Positions 35,901-47,900 of a stretch of DNA of 64,000 bases are shown one piece after another. Below the pieces are notes generated by a model. It did not search any database. It was not told the DNA's origin and saw only the letters and a program-made list of their open reading frames with translations. The DNA lies in NCBI RefSeq assembly GCF_042477335.2, contig NC_091255.1, positions 44,494,501-44,558,500 of the forward strand, read 5' to 3'. Source of the DNA: Ovis canadensis. Its lineage: Eukaryota; Chordata; Mammalia; Artiodactyla; Bovidae. Numbering within the stretch: the stretch's first letter is position 1; each line of letters starts with the position of its first letter. The position numbers and the translations under genes are program-made.

Positions 35901-38900
35901 GCATACCCAGGATGCTGAAGACACAGGAGCCGTGGGATGGGGGTCAGGGCCCCAGAAACCCCTGCCCCTCAGGCCCTCACCCCGCTGGCATGGATGCCGC
36001 ACCTGCCCTCACCTGAAGATGAAGATGAAGAGCATAAGCAGCATGCAGAAGGTGGCCACGTTGTCCATGGTCTTCATGAGCACCACGAGCTGCCGCTGCA
36101 GCGCCGGCAAGAAGCGCACCAGCTTCAGCACCCGCATCAGGCGGAAGGTCCGCAGCACCGACAGGCCGCCCCCCTGCTGGCCCACGATCTCCCACACGCT
36201 GCAAGGGGCGGGGGGTGGGGCAGGAACCAGAGCCTGAGCCTGAGGCCTCTGCATGCTCACCTTCCCCCCAACCCCACCCACTGGGAGGGCGCAGAAGCAC
36301 CTGAGGGTCTGGCCTGGCCAGCACTGAGAAAGTGGGCTCTGAGGGAAACTTGGGTCTCTAGGCAGGAGCTCCAAGAGGCGAGGGTCAGGGTGACAGCTCC
36401 CTCCCTCCTGCTCTCCCCTCTGGGCCAGTCCTCTCCCTCCTTCAGCCAAAGCAACAGCCTCAAGTTATGGAATGTTTGCTTTGTTCTCTTCTAATGAAAT
36501 CTAAAGCCAATTCCAAAAAGCAATAAAGCAGTTCTTCTGGCCCAGGGCCTGAGGCAGGGGGGAACAGTGGAACACTTTCCCAAGGTCTTGGAAACCCTAA
36601 AGCAAGTTGCCAGCGTGTGCGACAGTCTCCAAGCACTTTGTAAGCAGGGACAGCTGGCTGGGCCTTACACCTCCTCCAACTCTGCTCCAAAGCCAACTCC
36701 CCAGTCTTTGCCCACCCCAGACCTGCATGGGGTCAAGGACAAGGAGTGGAAATGAGAGCAGAGATTTCAGAGGAGCCTGGCCAAAGCAGATGGAAGACCA
36801 CATTCTGTGCGAGCAAGGGAGGGCTGAGAAAGAGTGTGGTATGCACTGCGAGGGGCACAGAGAATCCCCAGCTAGGGGAGCAGGGGGCCTCTGGGTCAGT
36901 GGGGCCTGATTCCAGGCCCAGAGGAGCAGGGTGTGTGGCTCCTCACCCCAAGCTACCCTAAGGGCATTCCTCTGGCAAGAGGGAGCAGAGGGGCAGTCAT
37001 ACCTGATGACAACAATGACGCCGTCAAAGATGTTGTAGGGGTTCTTAATGTAGCCAAAGGGGCCATATACTAGCAGCTTCAGCAGCATCTCCAGGGCAAA
37101 GAGGCTGGTGAAGACGATGTTGCTGATTTCCAGGGCATTGGTGAGCTCCTCAGGCTAGAAGACAGGGTGGACCGTGAAGGAGCAGAGGCTTGTCCCTGAG
37201 CCCCTTGTCCCCGTCCTCAAAAACATCTGGCCTTCCTATACATCCGGGAGCAGGGACAGCAAGCTAGGGGCTGAATGCTCAGGATAATGGGAGGACGCCC
37301 CCCAAAAGCATCCATAAGAAAATGCACTCGGGGTGGCCAGGGCACAAAGCCCCCAGCCCCTAGTTATTTTCAGCTGAGTCTCCGATCCTGGGGCCACAGG
37401 CTCGCTGGAGGCCTGTGCTGTGGGTTCCACCCACTTCCTACTGGGTGCTCCGAGACCCAGCCTGTCCTGGGCTGTCACGTCAGCTCAGCAGGCCCAGGCC
37501 AGCTGTGCACTGATGCTGGTGGACACCAGAAGGTGATTGCCAAGGCCTCATACACATATCCAGTCACACAGCCATACGCGAAGTCACATGTTCTCCACAA
37601 TTACTCTGCGGACTTGGCAGCATTTTCCTGGACAACTGTTGGCAACATTATTTCCTTCCAGACACACACACACTGCATACACGTACACACACAGACACAC
37701 AAATGCATACATGCGCACACACACACGTGCACACAAACAAGCATGTACATACAAACACACCAATGAGCAGATGGGAGATCCCCAAGAAAGATGTCACATA
37801 TGATGAGGCACCTGGAGCTGCTCCCCGAGACTGGGACACCTGGGTTCATTCTCAGCCTATCCTGTCAAATCACTGTGTGACCTTTAGCAAGGTCCTTAAT
37901 CTCTCTGGTCAAATGCAAAACACTGGAAGTAATTAATACTCCTACCCAGGGTCTGGGATTAGGACAGCAAACACGTACTAGAGAGGTCATCAGACTTAAT
38001 GACAAACTCTACTTCATTTGCTCTTCTAGCACAGAATATTAAGTACCTCCTCCCTCTTAATATGGTGGCTCAGCGGCAAAGACTCTGCCTGCCAATGTAG
38101 GTGCCCCAGGAGATGCAGGGTCAATCCCTGGGTTGGGAAGATCCCCTGGAGGAGGAAATGGCAACCCACTCCAGTATTGCTGCTGAGATGATCCCATGGA
38201 CAGAGGAGCCTGGCAGGCTATAGTCCATGGGGTCACAAAGAATCGGACATGACTGAGTGACTGAGCATCCCTCTTAATATTAAGTCCCTATCATATAATC
38301 CACCAGGCAGGCAAAAACATGCCAGCAATGCTCCCTGCCTCCTGGGAGTTCAGAGTCTAGCTGGAAACAAATCATACACACACGAAACAGTTGAATAACT
38401 ACGAGAGGCCTTAGATGCTTTGGTGCCAAAATAAATTATCCAGATAGTAAATCCAGGAGTTCGGAGGAGAGAAGGTGACTGAGGAACACACTGGGAAAGC
38501 CTTAGCTGGGAGACAGCTCTTGAAATGAACTCTGAGGGTGAATGGGGTCTCTCCAGGCAGAGAGGAGGGGAAGGCATCACAGGGCTGAGGACAGGGAACG
38601 AGTCATGTCAGGGGAAAAAGGGAGGCTCAATCTGGTTGATGACTGAAGCTGCAGGGTGAAATATGATTGGCTCAATGGAGCCTACTGCCCACCTGATGAG
38701 GTGTTTTGATCACCCCCAAAGCCCAAGGTGCATACTAGCTACACTAGAAGTTTGAATAAATAACCAGTGAAGTCCTTAGTCCATCAGATACCTCCCCCTG
38801 TTTACCCAGCTGCCTCATCTGGCCAGCTGCCCAGGTAGATCACCCAAGCATGGAGTCAGGCCCTGGGTACCACCAAATATATCTTAATAATCCCAATTTA

Positions 38901-41900
38901 TGCAGCCAGCCTGGGTGAGAAGTGGGAGAGGTGGTAGGCTGGGCCTTCTGATTGGCAGGTGAGGGGCATTTGAGAGGTCAGTGGCTTCTCAGAAGGAGAG
39001 AAGTTTTCAGCCCACGCATGGATTCTCTCCAGAGAGGTCTGGGGAGCTGAGCCAGGGTCAGCTGGCAGGGCCGAGAGCCAGCTGTCCAGAGACGGAGTAA
39101 GTGTCATGTTGCCCCAGCAGATCTCAGGTGAGAGTCTGCCCCCCAGACTGTGGGTGGGGGCAGTGCCACCTGACTTAGCCAGTGGGGTCACAGAGGACCA
39201 CAGCGCAGGGGAAGGGGCCACAGTCAGGACAGCTAAAGCCCAGGGCTCAGGCCCCCCCGGGACTAAGTGAATCGCCCACCTTCTGCTCCCAAGTCCAGTC
39301 TGTCGGGAAGCTGTGGTCAGCGAACCTGCCTCTCTGTCACTCTGCCACCTACCCAGTTGTCCATTCTTGGATTTGATAAAGATGGTAAGCGCAGGCCACA
39401 TGGGTACGACGCTCTGCGGGTCTCACCTCTTACCATGCACACAACAACCTTCCCTTCCACATCTTGCAGAGAAGCACAAGAGGCCAAAAGATGATGCACG
39501 GCCAGTGCAAAGTCACAGGATGGGGAGAGTGGGAGTGGGATCCATTCCCACCCTACTCTGACTCCAAGAAGAGTAGACAGACAGGATCCAGAGGTGACAG
39601 TGAGGGGCTCATGAATCCAGACACATGGACGGACTGAATACGTAAAGTATCTTCTTTGGTATATAAGTTATATTCCACATGAATGCAGAGGCATTAATAA
39701 AGAACAAGTCTGAAAGTATAACTGAGGCACACACATATAATGGGTATAGTTTAGAGCATATGAATCAACCACAAAAAAAGCCACCGAAGACAAAACTTAA
39801 TAAAATGGTGAAAACATGATAGCTTTTGGTATCATGTATTCACTTCATTAGTGAATCTGTGAAGTACAGCCCGGTGTGTAGGGAGAGGGATGTTCTCACT
39901 GTTTCTCGATGTTGTCTACAGGGCTGGCGGCAGTCTGTACCTGAGGGCTCACAGATAACGCACAGACACACACACTCCTGCCAGCACCCCAACCTAGAGC
40001 CTCATCAGAAGGGTGGTGCAGGCTCCCCGAAGGCCTGCATGACCGCTCTCCTCGAGGGGTGGCGGCAAAGGCCGGAGCTCCAGCCTGCCCAGCCAGGAGG
40101 CTCCAGGACTGAAGGAGCAGGTAGGAAGGAGGGCCTGGCTGGCACTCTCCCCCGGCCTTCACTTGTTCTCCTCCGTGCACAAACTTATGGGCAACGCCTA
40201 TTCCCTTCCAGGGCACCGAATTCCCCGTGATCCATGGGAAAAAAGCGCTCTTTTCTCAGACAGCCAGGTCTGCCCAAGTTACTAAATCAGAAGCTGGGAA
40301 TGTTCTGCAAATGCAGGACGAGGACGCAGAGACACAATCTTAGCAACACCGTTGCCCCAGGGACCAGAGCCGTGATCACAGTCACTACAGCTGCAAAGGG
40401 ACAGAGAGGAAGCCAACTCTGACTAGTGCCCTGCACCACTAAGCCCTTCCTCCCGGAGGTCCGTTTCCTCCCTGCTCACACCAGGAAAGGGAGGGATGTA
40501 GGCTTCCTTGACGGCAAGGAGGCTGAGGTTCCGAGATGTGGTGCCTTGATCGCGCGCTTAGAAAGGCCCACCTGCACTCGCCTCCACATCTCCCCAGGCT
40601 GCCGCCCCGCACACACCCAGACCGCCGGCACAAACTCATACAAGCCCCTCTGGCTGCCAGGAAGTCCTTTTTCTGCTCTAGACTGCATCCTCCCTCCTGT
40701 TCAAGGAGGTCAAGGCCCAGTGGGGGCCTTTCTGCACATGGAGGCCAGGCAGCTTGAGGTTCTCACCCAGAGGCCCCAGGCTCTTCTCTATGTGGCGCTA
40801 ACTGTATATCTCCCATCTCCCAGGGCTTCCCCTCCCCTTAGCCTGTCAGCCTGGAGTAACTGGGCCCCGGGGTAAGCTGCTCAATACTTCCCAGCACCAG
40901 GACTCCCCTGAAACCCAGAGCACCTTTATCCACTAACCCTTAAAGTCCCCATGGTGTGTGCAACCCTGCTAAGAGGTGGGGCTAAACCCAAATGCAGGAG
41001 GCCTGCCAACTCGGAGACTTTCCACTTGGGTGACCCAGGCAAGTCCTTAACCTTGCTGGTTCCCAGTGGCCTCTTCTATTAAACAGGGTAACATCCCTTT
41101 GTGGCAAGGCTGCTCCGCCCTGTGGAAACACCCAAGCCAGAGTCCTGCTCTACTGGCCCCATGGGCACTGACAGCAGTCCTCACATGTGGTAGAACAGAG
41201 TGCCTGCAGTCTGAAGCTAAGCACCATGTGGAGGCAGACACCAGAAGGGCCCCAGGAGCTCAAGCCAGCTGAGGTCAGTGGGCCAGTGGGGAGAAGGCAG
41301 TGGGAGAACTCCCATGGAAGGTACCCCCGGCTGCCAGGGGGCGTGAGCAAAGGAGCAGAGGAAGGAATGTGCAGGGCATCCTCCAGGACAGAGGATCCAG
41401 TGTCTGCCCTGGTCAGAGGGCGGGAGGGGCCTCTGGGCATCAAGGCTGCCAGGTGGGCAGGGCCAGCCAGAATGGCCTTGACTCTGCTCCATGACTTGCC
41501 TCAGGCTGGACTTGCCTCTGCCCATGATCTTCTGGGGGGAGGGAGGAGGTGTGCAAAATGGTATATTAAGATTAGGCCACTGCAGCAGTGGCAGCCTGCA
41601 GACGGCTTGGAGTGACGAAGAGGCTGCGAGCGATTAGGGGATACTGCAGCGGTCCAGGCGGGAGGCCTGAAAGCCGGCTCTGACAGACAGGGATGTGCCT
41701 TTCGCAGGGAGGGTGCAGGCAGGGACAAGCCCAACCAGAACTGAGGGGAGTCACTCTGGCCCTACCAGATCCTCATCCCCTGCCTCTTCTGAGGCCACCT
41801 GTTCCCGGGACCCTGGAATCTCTGCTCCCCGGTCTGGCTCCTCGGCTCACCTCACCTCTGTTTTTGACAGTTCTGTGCCACTTTCACAGTCAAAAGAGGT

Positions 41901-44900
41901 GGTGCAGGTGGGCCGCAGCGATGGGGCAAGGGCCACTGGGTCAGCGGGACCTCACCCCTTCTCCTCCTCCAAGGAGGTGTGGGAAGTCAGGGGACGCCTG
42001 GGCAGCAGGAGGTTGCTAGGAGACCTCACAGGCCTCATCACACAGATCACGGCCTTGCTCTTCATCATCCCCCTGGGGGAGCCTCCCAGCATGCTTTCTA
42101 GCCCTTCTAGGCCCCCTTGTTAGGTGGCATTGTGCTTCAGCACCTCACAACCAGAGACGACTTCAGTCTCTCCCCGTGGTCTCCTGTCAGCTCCCCAGAG
42201 CCACCCCAGGGGGACACACAAGCTAAGCAGGCACAGGACACCCACAGTGCTCACTCGGCCTGAGAGAGTCAGCCCGAGCTTCTGTGACTTAAACTTCTGA
42301 AGCCATGGCCCCTGCCCCTCATTCAGCTGTGCCACCTCTCTATCCAGTTGTGGTGGGCCATCTAAAGGCTGCCCTCAGGCCACAGATCTCAGAGGGTTCC
42401 TGTCCAGTCCAGGTTATCCCCCCTCCCCCAAGCCCGCCTCTTTGCTGCAACTGTCAAATTGCTGAGCTTTGCTATTTATGAACCCATGCCGACTGGACAG
42501 GGAAATACCCTACTGGGGCCCCCGGGTTGCTCTGCGCCTGTATGCGTGGTCCTCATCGTTGGGTCTCCATCTTTCACCCCAAGAGCTGCTTCAGATCCTC
42601 CTCCCCTGGGCCTCCATCCCACTTCCAACCTGGCCTCCTGCCTCCTGGGGCTTCACTTCCCCCCCAGACAGCTCTGCATCCCGCAACCTACTCGTCTCTC
42701 TTCCCACCCGGAAAGGAGCCAGGGCCTCCTCCACCTGGACCTTCACCCACCCCCTGGCTCCCCTGGCTCCATCTCATTCCATCAGCTGCCCCTGTTTCCT
42801 CACGTCTCCGGTATCCCTTCCCCTGCCTAAAAGCTGAAACCTTTACTGGATCCAGGCCTGTTCACCCTTGAACCCCGGGCCCCACCACCCCAGCTCTCTC
42901 CAAGGGCCCTCTTCCCAGTCTTCAACTTCTGGATGCCTGAACAATGCCTGGGCCTGCACTCGCCTCCCTGCCTGTGGCCACCTCCCTCTACTTCCCTGAC
43001 TCTCTGCTGGCCATTTCCTGCCCTCTTCTCCCTCTCCCCTGCCTTTTTGCCCTCAGGCCAACATTCCTCAGGGTTCAGCAGAGCCCACTTCCTTCCCTGG
43101 GCTCTCCCGCTTCTCCATCTCCTGCATTCCCGCCTTTCCGGCTGTCACCAGGGTATGGACCACACAAACCAATCTCCCTCCAAGCCTTGGCTCCTCACCC
43201 AGAGAGCCAACCCGCCTGACAGCCTTCCCAAGATGGCCCCCAGCCAGCTCAGATGCAGTACGGCCAAAACAAGCCCTCTCACCCCCTCTCCCAAACCTGT
43301 TCCTTCCCCAGCTTCCCGGCTCCATGGACTTCCCTCTCCAGGATTCCATCTTGCAACCTACGAGTTATCTCGGACTTATGCCTGCTCTTCATCCCTCTAG
43401 CAGCAGGTGCCTGGGCCCACAGACCTTGCCAGTGGAATGGCTGTGCCCCACCCACTAGCTCTATTTCCCCTCCACCATCCTGGGGGCCCTCCTTGCCTCT
43501 GATCTGGATGATAGAAATAGTCTCTGGGTCCCACCCCCAAACCAGCCCACACCTCCTGGAAGCTCTAGCTTCAAGAGCACTGCTGGATTCATTTCGCCCC
43601 TGCTCAGATAACTTGGGGTGGAGTGGGGGAGGCTATATGATGGTCCTTCAGAGCATCCCATGCCTCCCTGTGCATTCCCAGGCCAGGCTGCCAGAACTCT
43701 CCCCAATCCCTCCACCAGACCCCTCTGCTCCTGGCCTCAGCTGCCAGTGACACTTTTCTTTCAAGGCCACTCTCACAAGACACCTCCTTCAGAAAGCCCT
43801 CCAAAATCCCCGACCTGGGTGTGAACATCTCTCCTCTGTCCCCAGAAATCTCCTTTACGGCATTTGGCATAATCAAGCAGAATGCCTTTTCTGCTGGAAC
43901 CTAAGTTTCTTTGGAGCTCCTGGCACTTCCCATACCCCCAGTCTATTATTCTCTTCAAATGCGCTGTGCACAGGACACACTCCCCCTGTTTGATGAATAG
44001 AGGGAGCCGTAGAGCCAGAGCCCTGCAGCAGGCCACCTCCAGAAAAGCACCCTTCTCCCTCCCACGTGTGGAGAGCCTTTGAAAGTCTGGGGCCAGGGCA
44101 ACTGTAAGAGATTGTCCTCCAAAGTCTTATTTGGCCTGTAGTCCCAGCTCCTCTGCAGGCCAAGGGCTCCTGGGAGGCCCAAGGAATAGCACAGGTGTCT
44201 GTAAACTCCTGTCCTCGAAGTCTGCACTGGGGTATCCATGCGTGTGTCTATCTTTTAGAGAGATGGCCCTAGCTTTAAACAGAATCCAAAAGGAGTTTGT
44301 GAATCCCCTCAAAGTTAAGACCTACCACATCTGCTCTCTTCCTCACCCTACCCAACCCAGCTTCCCTTGCCTTGAACAGCTGACCTCACTCATTTATAAA
44401 TAGAAACCCTCCCTGAACATGTATCTAGAGTGACAGGATGGGCCCAGAGTCTGAGAAATGAGCAGAAGCATCACCTGCCTTGTCCTCTCCGGCCTGAAAG
44501 ATTGTCTATTCTGGACCCTCCCTCCCTCTTCTCTGCAGCCCAGGATACCAGTGGGCTGTGTGCTCCCCCCGCCCCCAAACCTGCTGTTGTCTCTCTTCTA
44601 GAGCATGAGGTTGGCTCCAACTCTCAGCAATCCAGAACTAGGAAGGAAGGTGATTACGAAGTTCCTGTGTCCTGGAGACCTCATCCTCCTGGAAGGCCTT
44701 GCCCCCATGCATACCCAGCCAGACAGGTTCCAGGGGACACCTCTCTTCTGCACTCCAGAGACACCCTGGGCATCCCACAGGCAGTTTGTAAGCAATGCCC
44801 TCCAGCCCCAATATGCACAAGCCCCAGTGCTCCTCCCAGAAGCAGAAACCTGGGTGTCATCCTTGCTGCCACCTCACAAATATCCAACTGGAGTTGAGTT

Positions 44901-47900
44901 CTGCAGATTCAGCCACTGCCAGCTCTTCCCAGCATGCTTCTCTCTGTCTCCATCTTCCCAGCATGCTTCTCTCTGTCTCCATCTTCCCAGCATGCTTCTC
45001 TCTGTCGCCAGGGACACGGTATACGAACTGGCTGGGTTATGGCAGTAGCCCTCTCGCCGGCCTCCCTGCCTCCTGTCTCTCACTCCCTTCTGCTCCCCAC
45101 AGGGCTTCTGGTACAATACAAACACATACCGTGGACTTGCTCAAAACCTTTGTTGGCACCTATCACCTTCAGGGTAGAATCCAAACTCCATCCTATTCCT
45201 CTCAGGACCTGGCTCTGAGGTTTTTCCAAGCTTATCTCTTGTTGTTTGCCATCCCAGCCCTAATCCAGCTCCCAATTCACTCTGAACTCCTTATAAATCT
45301 CTCTGTTTTGGGGTCTGGTGCTTCCGGTCCTCCCCTATGCTATGCCCTATTCTCCACCCTTTGCTAGCTACATCCCACTTTCCATTCAAACTCAGGTCAT
45401 ATCCTGCGGAAGCCCTTCTTGAGTTCTTTCCCCAGGCTGGGTCACGGGCGACTCCTCCGAGCATCCTTTCCCAGCAGGCACTACATCGAGTAAGTGTGAC
45501 TGCTTATTTGTCATGGGGTCTTTGAGAGGAAGGACGGAGTGCCTTGGCCCGGTGTTGTACTGGAGCGTCTGGTTAGGCACGTCTCTTCCCAACTCCACAT
45601 GCAGTGACATCACATTAGGAGTTAGAAACCGGCCACAGTGGGAGCATTTGCACCATGGAAATTGGTGAACACTGCAAATACCACAAGTCAGTACCTTTTT
45701 TCCTTTTAAAGGGCTGGGTATTAAACATTTAGTAGCATGCCACTGCTTAGGCCCAACTCTGATGCCCGGAAAACGTGTGTGGAATGGATGGATGGACAGA
45801 TGGGTAGTTCACAATTTCCCTGTTCCAGGTTCTGCCCCCTGGTGGGCAGGGCACACACATGCCTACCCTCTACCAGATTATATTTCCGACCTCAAGTCCT
45901 AGTCCTACTCCCTTCTCAGAGTCCTGTGTCTGTCCTCCTCACCAGTCTCTCTGTATAAGCCAGCCCTGCCACTTTGCCACCAGCTGTGGGGTTAAGGGGT
46001 GGGGAAAGCAGGACGGTGTGAAGAGCATAGGGTCCACCTTGGGGAGGGTGGGGTGTGACAAAATGATGCTTCCTCAGTCACGGGCTTGGTAGAGTGCAGC
46101 TAGAGTATCTCTGTTCTTGACAGGAAAACCGAAAGAAGGGTAAAGTTGGTGACGGCGGGAGAGGACAGTGCTGGAAAGAGGGTTGGGCTCCTCTTCCAGG
46201 GAAGCACCAGCAACACCCTCTCCAGTGCCCCTCAGTCTGATCAATACCAGGATCGATGGACACACCTGCCTCATTACGAGCGCCGCGGGGAAACCATGAG
46301 CCTCTGGCCTCGCCTCTGTCAGCAGCTGCAGGCGCTCTTCCTTGCTGTGTCTCTCAGCTCTCTTGCTCAGCTGGCTCCTCCTCTCCTCCGTTTGAGGCTC
46401 CATCAGAGCCTCTGTCTCCCGGTCACTGCCCGGGCTGTTCCTGTTTGCACCCAGGTCTTAGCCTGTCTTTGGCTTCCTGTCCATGACTGTCTCTGTCACC
46501 CCTACATCTCCGAGCCTCCGCTTGTCTCTGCCTCCTCCCCTGAGTCTCCATCTCCCTCTCTATATCTCTGACCGTCTCATCTCTGTGTCCCCCACCCCCT
46601 CGCCCCCTGCCCAGGCCTCCATCCCTCTCTCTCTGCCCTCACCTCCCCATCTCTGTCTCTCCCTTTCTCTTTCTGTGTCCCTCTGTGTCTCTGTCTTTTG
46701 GCCTCCATGCCTCCTTGCACTTTTCCCTGCCCCCACCCCCCAAGCCTGCTCAGGCTCCAGGACCCAGATGGCGGGACATTCACGCCACAGTGCCTGTAAG
46801 CACAGGGCCGTGGCTGCTTCTGGGATTTTCTCCCACCCCCGGCCCCTGAGCCTGCTGGGCCGCAGTCAGTCATCTGCCTGGCCTGCTGGGGACTCCCACT
46901 CACCCCATGGGGCCCTTAGCAACCAGGTACTGGGACAAACTCCTCCCTGGTGCAGACACTGTGCCCCCACTGAGTAGGACTCCCTGCTGCTGAAGGCTTC
47001 AGAGGCTGTCCCCCGCTCTCCTCAGGAACTTGGGTAAGGAGATGCTGCAGTCGTCCCTGACTTATTGCTATTATTTCTTCCCCAAGGGGGTGTCTTTCTT
47101 GATGTCTAACTGAAAGCCCTCTTGCTGCAGCTTCATCTGGCCTCTGTCTCTGTGACTCAGCTTCTTTCCAGCCTAGTCAAATCCTCCATCAGCAGCGGAG
47201 GAGGCACCCCCTGGGGAAGGGGCATCTGACCATGGCGAGAACTGGGGTGAGGGAGAGGAGGCTGAGGTTCAGGCCTGGGAGCTGGCATAATGGGAGATTA
47301 GGAGCTGCCGTTACCTGGATCATGCCCCAGCCAGCCTAGCAGAGCAGAGCACCCCTTCCCCAGAGGTTGGCTGAGCGGGCGTGAGCACACACACACACCC
47401 CATGCAGCCAGATACAACACACCCACCAAAATGCCACTGCTGACCCTGCAGCCAGTGTCCGGCCCCACCTCCACTTCCCCCCACCTTACCCAAGGTGGGA
47501 CCCAAGTCGCCCACACTCTCTGCTTTCCCTACCCTAGGAAAGGAACAGGGTATAGCCAGTTGGGTGGGGGTCACTGACACAAAAGGAAGGGGTGTCAACA
47601 TGGTATGATGGCGATGGGGAAAGGGTTGGGGCGGGGGTGCACTGGGCTGGACAGGGCAACCAGGGTAGGAGCTGAGTGCGGTGGATGGCAAGGGGATTCA
47701 GAACCCCCTGAAAAGTGAACCTCACATGTTTGCTCCAGCCTGGGTTTGGACCTAGGATGCCCCACCTCAGCTGAGACTGAGTGCATTCCCTGCACTCCTC
47801 GGTGGGCACTCCTCCCTGTGGCTACCCCGCCCCCGCCACAGCGTGCGTGCATGCACACCCGTGCGCGCCCAGTCCACACCTCTGGCTCCCACATGCTTCT

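Noticed and set aside
44931..45007. CRISPR-like direct repeats
   Set aside because: The copies are contiguous without spacers, in a mammalian intron. It is a minisatellite.
42450..47000. Many long overlapping plus-strand open frames in intron 9
   Set aside because: The region is C/T-rich and so poor in stop codons. The frames show no domain, no codon structure and no splice-linked partners.
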